Origin: Cyclobacteriaceae bacterium
GTDB lineage: Bacteria; Bacteroidota; Bacteroidia; Cytophagales; Cyclobacteriaceae
Length of the DNA: 64,000 nt
NCBI GenBank assembly: GCA_019638285.1
Contig: JAHBUB010000017.1
Location: 1 to 64,000, forward strand
Direction: 5' to 3'
The first letter of the stretch is position 1. Every line of letters starts with the position of its first letter. Made by a program: the position numbers and the translations under genes. A model generated the notes under the pieces. The model worked only from the letters and a program-made list of their open reading frames with translations. It was not told the origin of the DNA and searched no databases. Positions 1 to 9,236 of this stretch are shown piece after piece.

Positions 1-1
1 C

Positions 2-1726
2 TCCCAGTTTAACTACGCCACCGTGTACGGATACAAATACGACCGTTTGAACCGGTTGACCGATGCCGACGGAATGGTCGGTGACTTCGTGGTTCATGCA
101 ATGGGATTGGGTCTCGGACAGCAGCCGGTGGATGATGCGTTAGCGATCGGGGATGAACGGTATACTTACGATAAGATCGGGAACATCAAACAGTTGAGCA
201 GAACCGTCCGGCATTCAGACCCGATGAACACGGCGGTGGTCAGCAAAGCTGAAGGATGGAATTATTATTACAATGGTTTCAACAAACTAACACAGGTAAC
301 GGGGCATCCGGGAACACAGGGGCGCGCCTATACGTATGATAAAAACGGAAACCTGCTCACCGATAGTTACCGGGAAATTGCCGCAACGGAGTATGGCAGA
401 ACCGCTTATCCGTATTATTTAGAGGCTGACAATAAGGAAATTTATTATCTTTATTCAGTTGATGATCATCGGACATACAAAAAAGTAGTAAGCCCAACAG
501 AGACGACAACCGAGTTTTACCTGCTGGATGCGACCGGGAAAACCGTTGCCCTTCGCCGCAAAGTAGGATCGGCGGCGGCTACCTGGGAATACTACGTAAA
601 CGGATCGGTGCGCGAAGCGCGTATCAAGAATGTAACCCACAACGGGATGATTGCTGCGCAGGAAATTGAGTTCTACCTGTACGATCATTTAGGGAATACC
701 CGGGTAGTGTACGAACCGACCTACGCTGGCGGTGCATTGGAACTGGCAATTAATTACGCCGCGGATTACTTCCCTTACGGGAAAGTCCTCAGAGAGTATG
801 TGAACACCTCTACCGGAGATCCGGAAAAGTTCCTCACCACCCAGCACGAACGGGACAAGGAAACAGGGTTGGATTACAGGGGAGCAAGGTTTTATGATAG
901 TGATATTGCGAGGTTCCTAAGCCTTGATCCGTTAGCAAAAGAGTTCCCGGCATGGAGTGCGTATAATTATGTGATGGGGAACCCGATTTCCTTGATTGAT
1001 CCAGATGGGAAAGTCGCAAGACCACCAGATTGGTATGAAAATGAATATGGACAAAGAAAATATTTTGAGGGAGAAACACGAGATGCATTTTGGGTAGGTC
1101 ATGGAATGTTTTCCGGCGGCACTCTAACAAATTTGGGTGATGTGAAGTGGTCTAAAGTAAACGACATGGGACCGACTAATGATGCATATTTTGCCTCCGG
1201 TGACTTTAACTTCAATAAGGAAACTGAGTTGTTTAATACCTCAAAACGCTTATCTGATATAGGAGGAGGTATTTTTGATGCATTAAAAACAGCAGTAAGA
1301 CCTACCGAGGATATGTGGCTTGGCAAAAATGGTAAATATTACAACAGTTCGTGGGGTGGAAATGGACACACTGGAGGACGTTCAGTTGCATCAAAGGCTG
1401 CCAATCATTTTAAGTGGGGGGCAAGGGGCACTGTTGCAGCCTCAGCTATAATAGGTGGTATTGAAGTCTATGATGGCTATCAAACAGATGGAAAGCAGTT
1501 TGGTTACCATGCGCAAAGTGCTGCAGCCCAAACATTAGGAAGTATTGGAGGTGGCGCTGCAGGATCTGTTTTAGGGGCTAAAATTGGCGCTGGGATTGGT
1601 CTTTGGTTTGGAGGTGTCGGCGCTGTACCAGGGGCAATAATTGGTGGTTTCGTTGGAGGCCTCCTTGGAGGAGAGGTTGGAGGCTCAATAGGAAAAGGAG
1701 CAGTAGATATGTATCATGATAAGTAA
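2..1726 (+). CDS. RHS/YD-repeat polymorphic toxin protein, 3' part
   Basis: The reading frame is open to the left edge (in frame from base 2), so this is the C-terminal part of a larger RHS/YD-repeat wall or secreted protein. YD-type repeats such as YTYDKIGN and YTYDKNGN are visible. They are followed by the RHS core hallmark (GLDYRGARFYDSDIARFLSLD, then NPISLIDPDG near residue 330 counted from base 23). After this core lies a variable tip of about 235 residues, which in RHS proteins is the toxin. The tip ends in a very glycine-rich hydrophobic stretch with repeated GxxxG steps (residues about 495-560), suggesting a membrane-inserting or glycine-zipper segment. No nuclease motif was recognised. 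The next gene starts 11 bases downstream and is the obvious immunity candidate. The RHS assignment is firm; the toxin activity is unknown. Confidence 0.9.
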   Translation, partial: SQFNYATVYGYKYDRLNRLTDADGMVGDFVVHAMGLGLGQQPVDDALAIGDERYTYDKIGNIKQLSRTVRHSDPMNTAVVSKAEGWNYYYNGFNKLTQVTGHPGTQGRAYTYDKNGNLLTDSYREIAATEYGRTAYPYYLEADNKEIYYLYSVDDHRTYKKVVSPTETTTEFYLLDATGKTVALRRKVGSAAATWEYYVNGSVREARIKNVTHNGMIAAQEIEFYLYDHLGNTRVVYEPTYAGGALELAINYAADYFPYGKVLREYVNTSTGDPEKFLTTQHERDKETGLDYRGARFYDSDIARFLSLDPLAKEFPAWSAYNYVMGNPISLIDPDGKVARPPDWYENEYGQRKYFEGETRDAFWVGHGMFSGGTLTNLGDVKWSKVNDMGPTNDAYFASGDFNFNKETELFNTSKRLSDIGGGIFDALKTAVRPTEDMWLGKNGKYYNSSWGGNGHTGGRSVASKAANHFKWGARGTVAASAIIGGIEVYDGYQTDGKQFGYHAQSAAAQTLGSIGGGAAGSVLGAKIGAGIGLWFGGVGAVPGAIIGGFVGGLLGGEVGGSIGKGAVDMYHDK

Positions 1727-1737
1727 AAAGAAAAAAA

Positions 1738-2289
1738 ATGAATAGTAAAGTAGTAATTGCATTGAGTAAAAGGAAAGGAACGATCAGTTTTGTGTTTTCC
1801 TTCTTATTTTTTATTGTGGGTGGATGGGCTATTTTGTATCCGGAACAACTTGTTTCCTATCTCTTCAGAAATACCGATTTTATAAGAATTATCGGCTTTT
1901 TTGCGATTGTTTTTTTTGGCGGAGCATGTTTTTTCATTGGTAGGAAACTTTTTGATAATAAGCCGGGTCTCATAATTGACGAAAATGGGATAACTGACAA
2001 CACAAATGCAACAAGTGTTGGATTAATAGAATGGACAGACATTACAGAAATAGAAATAGCGCAAGTGATGTCGAACAAATTTTTGATTATACACACAAGC
2101 ACTCCTGAAAAATATCTGAGTCGGGCCAAAAACATGTTTACTAAAAAGTCGATGCAAATGAACAACAAGACCTATGGCTCTCCCATATCTATTATATCCC
2201 AATCTTTAAAGATTGATTTCAAGGAACTGGAAAACTTGATACGATCGGAGTGGAAAGTCAGAAACCTTAATGATATTAACGAGAAATAA
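1738..2289 (+). CDS. STM3941-like membrane protein, candidate immunity protein
   Basis: A protein of 183 residues with two N-terminal transmembrane helices (about residues 17-36 and 47-67). A soluble PH-like domain follows, carrying motifs typical of the STM3941 family (LIIDENGITDN, then IEWTDITEIEI). It begins 11 bases after the RHS gene with no promoter-sized gap, so it is probably co-transcribed with it. By analogy with other RHS loci it may protect the producer against the membrane-type toxin tip. The family match is by eye; the immunity role is inferred from position only. Confidence 0.7.
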   Translation: MNSKVVIALSKRKGTISFVFSFLFFIVGGWAILYPEQLVSYLFRNTDFIRIIGFFAIVFFGGACFFIGRKLFDNKPGLIIDENGITDNTNATSVGLIEWTDITEIEIAQVMSNKFLIIHTSTPEKYLSRAKNMFTKKSMQMNNKTYGSPISIISQSLKIDFKELENLIRSEWKVRNLNDINEK

Positions 2290-2320
2290 TAGTTTCGTTG
2301 ATCATCAGCCCCAACTCTTT

Positions 2321-2355
2321 AACCGTTTCATAGGTCAATTATGGAACGGTTTTTT
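2321..2355 (+). terminator. Intrinsic terminator after the RHS/immunity pair
   Basis: A 12-bp stem (AACCGTTTCATA pairing with TATGGAACGGTT, one G-T wobble) has a 7-nt loop and is followed by a run of six T. It ends the plus-strand RHS transcription unit. Confidence 0.8.
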
Positions 2356-2423
2356 GTGTTTAAGACTTAGGTTGGATTTGATGAGGGGGGTATATGTGTA
2401 CATGGCAGGGCTGTCGGGATCAC

Positions 2424-2485
2424 CGGGCAGGAACATAAAATTAATTACTTACTGCTTAACATTACCTAACGGTGGTTCCTGCCCG
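2424..2485. repeat. 11-bp inverted repeat in the 2290-2921 intergenic region
   Basis: CGGGCAGGAAC (2424-2434) and GTTCCTGCCCG (2475-2485) are perfect reverse complements 40 nt apart. The 630-bp gap around them has no convincing gene. It carries four copies of ACCTAAC at 2464, 2496, 2633 and 2663, arranged as two pairs about 30 bp apart. The function is unknown; a structured RNA or the edge of a small mobile element are both possible. Confidence 0.5.
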
Positions 2486-2921
2486 TGGTTCCCTTACCTA
2501 ACCTATCTACTATTTACAAACTATGAAAATACACCTTTCATCAAATTTGTATTTTTTTACCGCTGGGTGATTGAATCGGTACCCAGCTCATGGACTGCCC
2601 GGCAGCAACATAATCAAAAATACTACTACTTTACCTAACCAATAGCTACCGTAGCAATCCCAACCTAACCATGTATTACTTTTTTGGATTTAATAGAGTT
2701 CCCGGTTATCCCAATGAAGCTATAAAAACTTTCCGGATCACGCGCGGAAACTACTTAATACCCTAAATAGTAACCATTTAATACAGCCAAGGTAGCGTAA
2801 TATATTGTCATAGTGAGGAAAATCCTATGCGAATTTTATACAAATTTTATGCATTTAGAATTGCATAATTCAAACTAATAGTTAATATTATTACCTTTAC
2901 AATGTAATTATTGATGATCCG

Positions 2922-3296
2922 ATGGTAAAGACAAAACTACAAGAACTTCGTACCACAAGAGGGCTTTCTCAGGAAGAGATCGCGGATTTATTGGGTATGA
3001 CACAATCTAATTATAGCCGTAAGGAGAAAGGAATTACCCGAATATCTCCGCAGGAATGGGAGCACATTGCCAAGAAATTAGAAGTAGAATTGGAAGATAT
3101 TTATCAGCCTGATGAAAGTCGCATTATCTACAAAAACAATAGAGGGAATAGTTTCAGTAACTTTAATTCAGGTACGATAAATATCAACATACCCGAATTT
3201 GTACTGGAATATATAGAAGTGTTAAAAGAAAAAAACGAGCGTCTGAAAGAAGAGCTTACGATATTAAAAAATCGGTTGAATAAAGAACAGCAATGA
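2922..3296 (+). CDS. XRE-family helix-turn-helix regulator
   Basis: A protein of 124 residues. The N-terminal Cro/C1-type HTH spans about residues 5-60, with the motif GLSQEEIADLLGMTQSNYSRKEKG. It is followed by a linker and a C-terminal coiled coil (about residues 90-122, LEYIEVLKEKNERLKEELTIL) that probably mediates dimerisation. This HTH plus short coiled-coil layout is common in Bacteroidota and usually has no known target. It stands alone between a long non-coding region and a bidirectional terminator. It could control the neighbouring mobile or toxin genes, but nothing in the sequence shows this. Confidence 0.85.
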   Translation: MVKTKLQELRTTRGLSQEEIADLLGMTQSNYSRKEKGITRISPQEWEHIAKKLEVELEDIYQPDESRIIYKNNRGNSFSNFNSGTININIPEFVLEYIEVLKEKNERLKEELTILKNRLNKEQQ

Positions 3297-3366
3297 GTGT
3301 TCGACACTTGTTGGAATGGTGATCCGAGGGACGTACCGTACCGATCCGGATGTGATTATCGGACAC

Positions 3367-3406
3367 TAAAAAAGGCGGTCAACCCACTGAATTGACCGCC
3401 TTTTTT
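3367..3406. terminator. Bidirectional intrinsic terminator
   Basis: GGCGGTCAA (3374-3382) pairs perfectly with TTGACCGCC (3392-3400) around a 9-nt loop. The stem is flanked by A-runs on the left and T-runs on the right, so it can serve both the plus-strand regulator and the convergent minus-strand gene. Confidence 0.9.
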
Positions 3407-3413
3407 CATTGTG

Positions 3414-3794
3414 TTACTCATACTCAATAACGAAGGTTAATTTACCAGTCAATCTCTTGTTTCCGGCACCGTCTGTTGACATTTTTACGGTGGATTCGCT
3501 TCCGGTCCATTTACTGTATCCGGGAGTTGTAGGCGGAGCCGGATAAATCAATTCGATGTCAATTCTGTTTTGGAATGCGACTGCGCACTGCCAACCAAAA
3601 TATCGCACTGCATCGGCATTCATGCCATCAACGTACAGTTTCTGGGCTGTTGTCAGGTCAAAGTTGGTCCTTACCCAGGCACGAAAGTCGATCATTATCG
3701 CCATCGCCTGGGTTGCAAGTTCTCGATCAGAAAGAGCGTACAATTCTGTTAGTTTGTCTTCTGCTCCAGTCGGAGTTAAAGGATATGAAACCAT
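3414..3794 (-). CDS. Conserved hypothetical protein, 126 residues
   Basis: This is a compact soluble protein without signal peptide or membrane helix. An N-terminal helical half (TGAEDKLTELYALSDRE, then MIDFRAWVRTNFDLTTAQK) precedes a beta-rich C-terminal half ending in KLTFVIEYE. I do not recognise a named family. It is monocistronic and convergent with the XRE gene across a bidirectional terminator. The codon use and protein-like composition support a real gene. Confidence 0.65.
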   Translation of the reverse strand: MVSYPLTPTGAEDKLTELYALSDRELATQAMAIMIDFRAWVRTNFDLTTAQKLYVDGMNADAVRYFGWQCAVAFQNRIDIELIYPAPPTTPGYSKWTGSESTVKMSTDGAGNKRLTGKLTFVIEYE

Positions 3795-3968
3795 ATTGAT
3801 AGATTTAATTGATTACAGGTAGTCGTAGCATATTGTATCAGGTAGATATTATGCTATCTATTATTTCAACTTCAACGAAATAACAAAAAAAAGCCGTTCA
3901 AATGACAAATTGAAGCCTTTTTTTCGTTTCTTCGTCATTGGCTGCTTAGCTACCAAAAACAAATTCTT

Positions 3969-4817
3969 ATGAAAACAATTGACGATATTTTCAGAATAGC
4001 GCGGATTGTGATCAGCATTTCCGCCGCTTTTTTTATCGTTATCAATGGCAGGTGGTCACAGGTTCATGAAATGTTTGTTTCACCCTCTTTCTATGTAGCT
4101 GTTTTTGTAAGTTTTATCATCTGCTATATTCTGATGTATTTTATTCATTTCATCAGCAACAGACTGGATCGACGATGGTCCTGGGATAAGAAACCTTTCC
4201 GACGAATAATCTTGCAGATTTTAGGTGGTGTGGTTCCTCCGGTTCTGTTCGATGTTCTGTTCGCCGTCGCATTTATTATTACTACAGGTCGTGATTTCAT
4301 GACGAGTGGTTTTATTGAACGTGACCTTGGTGTGATTTTCAGCTTCATTATTCTTGTAAATGGTTTTTATCCCTTGTATTTCTTCCTATCGAAGTACTTA
4401 CTGTCTGATCACAGTATAGAAAACGATAGAGACCAACAATCTTGTGAATCATTTACCGTTGATTACAATGGTAATCACGTAAATCTTAATCCAGTTTCAG
4501 ATATTCTCTTTTTATACCGGGAAAACAAACTTGTAAAGGTGCAAACTGTTTCAGGTTCGACCTACTCCATCCAAACTTCTATCGCTCAAATCATTGAACA
4601 TTTACCTTCTGGGATATTTTGTCAAATCAATAGGTCTGTGATTGTTAATTTAGCTATGTTAAAAGGATATTCAGCTATCAATCGCAAAAGTCTACGGGCA
4701 CGGTTTAAAACCGAGTACCATCCCATTATTAAAGATCGGGATGACAATCGGTACAGAGTGACAATGGATCACATTGAAGAATTCAAGAATCTAATGCAAG
4801 ACGTTGAAAAGTTGTAA
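3969..4817 (+). CDS. Membrane-anchored LytTR-domain transcriptional regulator
   Basis: A protein of 282 residues. Four predicted membrane helices lie in the N-terminal half (about residues 8-25, 36-60, 78-100 and 115-140). A C-terminal LytTR DNA-binding domain follows (about residues 175-278, with the characteristic motif GIFCQINRSVIVNLAMLKGY). It has no receiver domain and no histidine-kinase neighbour, so it probably senses a membrane signal directly and binds DNA from the membrane. The next gene, the YobI-type NTPase, begins 71 bases downstream on the same strand and is a possible target or operon partner. Confidence 0.85.
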   Translation: MKTIDDIFRIARIVISISAAFFIVINGRWSQVHEMFVSPSFYVAVFVSFIICYILMYFIHFISNRLDRRWSWDKKPFRRIILQILGGVVPPVLFDVLFAVAFIITTGRDFMTSGFIERDLGVIFSFIILVNGFYPLYFFLSKYLLSDHSIENDRDQQSCESFTVDYNGNHVNLNPVSDILFLYRENKLVKVQTVSGSTYSIQTSIAQIIEHLPSGIFCQINRSVIVNLAMLKGYSAINRKSLRARFKTEYHPIIKDRDDNRYRVTMDHIEEFKNLMQDVEKL

Positions 4818-4888
4818 ACAAGTACATTAGTCTAATACACTCGATTTAGTATATTTGAAATACAAACAAGCCTAAATATATAGTAAGA

Positions 4889-7800
4889 ATGGGAAGGACT
4901 GCTACTAAAAAAACACTTCTAGCTCAAATATCAACGTTCTTTACGAATGGATTCCAGTATTTATTCAAAAAGAATGTAGCCGAAGACACCACTCATAAGT
5001 ATCAGCAAAACACAGGACGGTTTTACTCTTTATCACCAGTTGACAATGCAGACCCCGATGGGCAATACAGTGAAGCCCTGAACTGGGCATTACGGAGTAA
5101 TGACGCCAAGGATATAAGAAATATTGCACTAACTGGTCCGTATGGGTCAGGTAAAAGCAGTATCCTCAAAACTTTTGAAAGGACTTATGCAGATGAAGAT
5201 TTGGTATTTTTAAATATTTCATTAGCCACATTTCGAGAAGATAAGGATGAGAAACCTACCGATACAGAAATGCTTAGGCTCATTGAGCTCAGTATATTGC
5301 AACAGATTCTTTTCCATGAGAAGGATGAAAATATACCGGATAGCCGCTTCAAGAAAACACGGAGTCTAACCAAAAGGGCCATACGCAATCAAGTTGCAGG
5401 CGTAATTATTTTTTTATTATGCTTACTCTATCAGATAAAACCTGATTTGATAGAAGAAAAACTTAGAATTTCGATCACAGGCTGGGCTGAAACCAGTATC
5501 CACTACTTAACTTTATTGTTTACTATCATTGGTATAGCACTATTTATCCGGAAGTTGATTCGTCCATTGCGGAGCATCCAACTGAAAAAATTCAATTTCC
5601 AGGATGCTGAATTTGCACTTGACGATAATATCAGTAAATCGGTTTTAAACGAACATCTGAACGAGATTTTGTATTTCTTCGAGGTGACAAAGTACAATGT
5701 CGTCGTTATCGAAGATTTGGATAGATTTGAACAAACCGAAATCTACACAAAACTAAGAGAGCTCAATTTCCTAATCAGCAACTGCGAAAAGATTCCTCGC
5801 AAAATCGCGTTTATATATGCTGTCAGAGATGAAATATTTCAAGATCACGAAAGGACTAAGTTTTTTGACTTCATTATCCCCGTCATTCCTGTGATTAACT
5901 CTTCCAACTCCAATGAAAAGCTGATCCCAATAATTAATGAAAACAATTATGCGATTGAAAGACAGTTATTAGAAGACTTGTCCATGTTTGTTGATGATAT
6001 GCGCTTGCTATACAATATCATGAACGAATTTAAGATATATCATAAAAAGCTAAATCCTAAACTTGATCCAAATAAATTACTGGCAATTATTTTCTACAAA
6101 AACCTTTTTCCAAAAGATTTTGTGGCGTTAAGCATTAATAAAGGGGACCTGTATGGAATATTTGCCAACCGCGATAAGTATGTTGTAAAAGACCTCGAAA
6201 GGTTAAATAAAGAGATCGGCGATTTAAAAAATGAAATCACTGAACTTCAAAAAATTCCGCTCAAAGATATCGAGGAACTCAGAAAGTTATACGTTTTTCA
6301 ATATTTGTCACGGACTCCCAAGATTAATGAGTTCAGTATAGAAGGTACTAGCTATAATTTTGCTGAAGTGCTGGAAGAAGAGGTATTTGAGCACTTTATA
6401 AACAATAATGTGTCGTACTATTACAGCGATTACTATGGTAACCGAACCAAAGGCTCTATAGATTATTCTTTTAGGGAGGTCGAGAAAGCAGTAAATCCGC
6501 AAATAAACTACAAACAAAGACTCGAACAGTTGTTAAGTTTGAACGATGGTAGCATAAGTTTAAAAGAAGAACAGATAGCAGAAAAGGAAAGGCAAAAACA
6601 AATCTTAAAGCACAAACGTATCAAGGATCATATGGAAAGTGAGCTTGTCGAGTTAGCGTTTGAAGATACGAAGCAAAAGCAGCTACTAAGTATATTGCTG
6701 AGATCAGGACATATTGACGAAAATTATCTTGATTATATCTCTATCTTTTATGAAGGAACCATAACTAAAACGGACAAAGAGTTTCTCATTAATATCAAAG
6801 CACATATAATGAATGACTTTGATTATGCGTTGAATAAGGTTGACATCCTTGTAGACAAAATCCCGCCGCTCGAATACGAGCAAAGCTACCTGTTCAACTA
6901 CGACCTTATGGATTATCTTCTTCAGGATGGTCATCAAACTGATCGGCTTCTAAAAGTAATTCGCACTCTCAGTAATGAGAAACGAATGTCAACAGCATTT
7001 ATTGACGGTTATCTAAAACGGAGTAAAGATGTAACTACATTTATAAATATACTGGCCAAAGAATGGAGCGGTATATGGAAGTATGTTAGTAGTGCAGGCA
7101 AGAGAGCCTATCCGGACGAGCGAAAAGAGCATTATTTTAGGCTATTACTTGCACATGCAGATGTTGCTGATTTAATTAAAATCGCTGAAAAATCAGACTT
7201 CGCAGAAAGATGTGCAAAGAGAGCAGACTTTTTGACATTAATCGACGACACTGATAAAATTAAACAGATTATCACTGTGTTCAGAATTAAGTTTGAAGCC
7301 CTCGATATGAGCGCTGCAACTGATCTGGTCGAATTTGTTTATGAGAACAAAAACTATGAAATTAATGTCACTATGCTCGAAAGCTGGCTAAGGCTCAAGG
7401 GCGTATTTCACAAAGAAGAATTCAATTACCGAAACTATTCTTCATTAGTTGCGCAATATTCGGATTTCAAAAAAATGTTGGATTACATCGACGAAAATAT
7501 GGAGGACTATTTCAATAATGTCTGGCAGTTGCTGGATGATAAACCGAAGGAAATGCCTACAGTGATTCCTACAATTTTAAATAATCCTACGCTTTCTGGT
7601 CAATCGAAAAAGGATTTTCTTCAACGCAATCAAACTAAAGTTCAATTGTTAAAACATATTGAAGACCAGGAGCTAATAAGCGAAGTGCTTTCGTATAAAA
7701 AAGTAGATGCTACTTGGGAAAATGTGTTTTATTATTACGGCTTAATTGAGCAGAAATTTGATGCTCACTTGATCGACTTTCTAAATGATGATCAAGTGAT

Positions 7801-8590
7801 TCAAGAGCTAGCTTCCAAGTCATTTGCAGTTCCAAAGGATACAGAGGAAGCAGAAGTGTTGACCTCTTTCACAACCAATGTGGTGCAGCAGGAGGAAATA
7901 GAACTTTCCTCTTATAAACATCTGATCAGTAGGATTTCAAAAGAATACCTTTTAGACCTCCCATACAGCGGACTGAGTTACGATAAAACTGAAGTTCTTA
8001 TACAACATCAAAAGATCGCAGTTAATCCTTCTAATTTTGAAACGCTTTACGAAACACATCCAGGTCTACAAATAAAATTAGTTGAAGGAAAGCCAAGCGA
8101 ATTTATGGCTAATCTGGACCAATATGCTATTGATGCAGAAGAATACGCTGCACTTCTAGAATCAACGAAATTCACATTTGAACAGAAGAAGACGATACTG
8201 GATGAAATTGATGATCAGACAATACTCGAAAGTAAAAAACTATCAGCAAATATTGGAAAGTTCCTTACAGCGTATCCAGTTCTCAGAGACCCCAAAGTTG
8301 AGATCAGCAAAAACGTTATGACTGATATCCTTTCAAATAAGGAATTGGACATTAATAGCCGGATTGATCTTATGACTAAGCAGTTACCGATGTATACCAA
8401 GGGTGAATTTTTTCAAATTATGGCTTCATGGCCTACGCCGTACAATGAGATCGCGATCAATGGTAAGAAAGTTATTCTACCATTGTCCGCTAAAGTATTT
8501 GATTTTGCAAATAAACTTTTTGAGTACAAATTTTCAGGAGAGCCTAAAGAAGAGAAAAAAGGTATTCGAATTTACAATATCAGAAAGTAA
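4889..8590 (+). CDS. YobI-type P-loop NTPase, very large membrane-associated ATPase
   Basis: A protein of 1233 residues. The N-terminal block FYSLSPVDNADPDGQYSEAL followed by NIALTGPYGSGKSS is typical of the YobI-like P-loop ATPase family. Walker A is GPYGSGKS at residues 83-90 and Walker B is VVVIEDLDRF at 271-280. Two hydrophobic segments (about 168-183 and 204-222) lie between them, which suggests membrane anchoring next to the ATPase core. The remaining 900 residues are charged and helical, with coiled-coil stretches around 430-450 and 540-580, and have no recognised catalytic motif. Related KAP/STAND-like large NTPases often serve in phage defence; that role here is inference. It is probably transcribed with or under the LytTR gene upstream. 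Confidence 0.8.
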   Translation: MGRTATKKTLLAQISTFFTNGFQYLFKKNVAEDTTHKYQQNTGRFYSLSPVDNADPDGQYSEALNWALRSNDAKDIRNIALTGPYGSGKSSILKTFERTYADEDLVFLNISLATFREDKDEKPTDTEMLRLIELSILQQILFHEKDENIPDSRFKKTRSLTKRAIRNQVAGVIIFLLCLLYQIKPDLIEEKLRISITGWAETSIHYLTLLFTIIGIALFIRKLIRPLRSIQLKKFNFQDAEFALDDNISKSVLNEHLNEILYFFEVTKYNVVVIEDLDRFEQTEIYTKLRELNFLISNCEKIPRKIAFIYAVRDEIFQDHERTKFFDFIIPVIPVINSSNSNEKLIPIINENNYAIERQLLEDLSMFVDDMRLLYNIMNEFKIYHKKLNPKLDPNKLLAIIFYKNLFPKDFVALSINKGDLYGIFANRDKYVVKDLERLNKEIGDLKNEITELQKIPLKDIEELRKLYVFQYLSRTPKINEFSIEGTSYNFAEVLEEEVFEHFINNNVSYYYSDYYGNRTKGSIDYSFREVEKAVNPQINYKQRLEQLLSLNDGSISLKEEQIAEKERQKQILKHKRIKDHMESELVELAFEDTKQKQLLSILLRSGHIDENYLDYISIFYEGTITKTDKEFLINIKAHIMNDFDYALNKVDILVDKIPPLEYEQSYLFNYDLMDYLLQDGHQTDRLLKVIRTLSNEKRMSTAFIDGYLKRSKDVTTFINILAKEWSGIWKYVSSAGKRAYPDERKEHYFRLLLAHADVADLIKIAEKSDFAERCAKRADFLTLIDDTDKIKQIITVFRIKFEALDMSAATDLVEFVYENKNYEINVTMLESWLRLKGVFHKEEFNYRNYSSLVAQYSDFKKMLDYIDENMEDYFNNVWQLLDDKPKEMPTVIPTILNNPTLSGQSKKDFLQRNQTKVQLLKHIEDQELISEVLSYKKVDATWENVFYYYGLIEQKFDAHLIDFLNDDQVIQELASKSFAVPKDTEEAEVLTSFTTNVVQQEEIELSSYKHLISRISKEYLLDLPYSGLSYDKTEVLIQHQKIAVNPSNFETLYETHPGLQIKLVEGKPSEFMANLDQYAIDAEEYAALLESTKFTFEQKKTILDEIDDQTILESKKLSANIGKFLTAYPVLRDPKVEISKNVMTDILSNKELDINSRIDLMTKQLPMYTKGEFFQIMASWPTPYNEIAINGKKVILPLSAKVFDFANKLFEYKFSGEPKEEKKGIRIYNIRK

Positions 8591-8597
8591 GCTGTAG

Positions 8598-8675
8598 TTA
8601 TTTTCACATACTTTTTTGTACCTTTTCACACCTAAAAGTGCCTTTTCACGTCCTTTTTTGTGCCGTTTCGCGTCC
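8598..8675. repeat. Imperfect tandem repeat (TTTTCAC units) upstream of the peptide operon
   Basis: Four imperfect units about 20-22 bp long carry the core CCTTTTCAC or CCGTTTCGC, at 8598-8620, 8621-8640, 8641-8662 and 8663-8675. They sit just after the NTPase stop codon and 17 bp upstream of the promoter at 8692. Repeated spacing of about two helical turns suggests regulator-binding sites, but no protein can be assigned. Confidence 0.55.
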
Positions 8676-8691
8676 TGAGCATGTTTAGGTA

Positions 8692-8723
8692 TTGACTTAC
8701 ATGGTCAGACTACCATAGCTTTG
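8692..8723 (+). promoter_or_regulatory. Bacteroidota-type promoter (TTG-21-TAnnTTTG)
   Basis: TTG at 8692-8694 and TAGCTTTG at 8716-8723 are separated by 21 nt. This fits the -33/-7 consensus of the Bacteroidota primary sigma factor. The start codon of the lipoprotein gene lies 23 nt downstream. Confidence 0.75.
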
Positions 8724-8745
8724 CAGAAACCTCAAACTTCTGCGT

Positions 8746-9234
8746 ATGAAAGCTATAAAGCCGATCTTGTATCTGGGTAGCTTTGTCTGGATACTTGCTT
8801 TACATTCCTGCACCGATACTCTTGGTGAACTTCCAGATTTTAAGATTAAGAAAAACGATCAGGTGGTTGAAGATGTCAATGCGTTTATAAAAGACAAACC
8901 AGCTATGATAGTGCACTTTGATGCGGACTGCAAAGGTTGTCAGGACGAAGCCGAAGGCATCGTGAAGAACTTACAAAAGTTTGGAGACATTAAGATTGTT
9001 TTTGCATCTCTTCAGGGCTTTGATAAAATTGATCTATTCGATGATTACTTTCGGCTTTCTGCTCACCCAAATATTACTGTAGGACAGGATTATCTTAACA
9101 CGATCCCAAACCGATTTGACACCTACACTACTCCATTGATTGCTTTGATTGATGAAAATAGCCATATCCGGAAAGTAATAACCGGAGAAATAGAAATGCC
9201 GGAACTCATCCAGTTATTAAACGAAATTCGATAA
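8746..9234 (+). CDS. Thioredoxin-like lipoprotein with CxxC motif
   Basis: A protein of 162 residues. A lipoprotein signal (ILALHSC) has the lipidated Cys at residue 22, so the protein is probably anchored in the periplasm-facing or outer membrane. A thioredoxin-like fold follows with the redox motif FDADCKGCQDE (CxxC at 62-65) and a cis-Pro-like region TYTTPLIALID. It is expected to reduce, oxidise or shuffle disulfides outside the cytoplasm. It is the first gene of a plus-strand operon: the next gene starts 2 bases after its stop. The partner genes encode a MauE-type membrane redox protein and two cysteine-containing secreted peptides, which are plausible substrates. Confidence 0.8.
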   Translation: MKAIKPILYLGSFVWILALHSCTDTLGELPDFKIKKNDQVVEDVNAFIKDKPAMIVHFDADCKGCQDEAEGIVKNLQKFGDIKIVFASLQGFDKIDLFDDYFRLSAHPNITVGQDYLNTIPNRFDTYTTPLIALIDENSHIRKVITGEIEMPELIQLLNEIR

Positions 9235-9236
9235 TT

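Noticed and set aside
2270..2638. Open frame of 122 codons after the RHS immunity gene
   Set aside because: It runs through the terminator hairpin and the inverted repeat, overlaps the upstream gene and has no protein-like pattern.
3892..3925. Possible terminator hairpin before the LytTR gene (AAGCCGTTCAA / TTGAAGCCTTTTTT)
   Set aside because: The arms mismatch in the middle and no upstream plus-strand gene needs a terminator. It could serve a minus-strand transcript, but support is weak.
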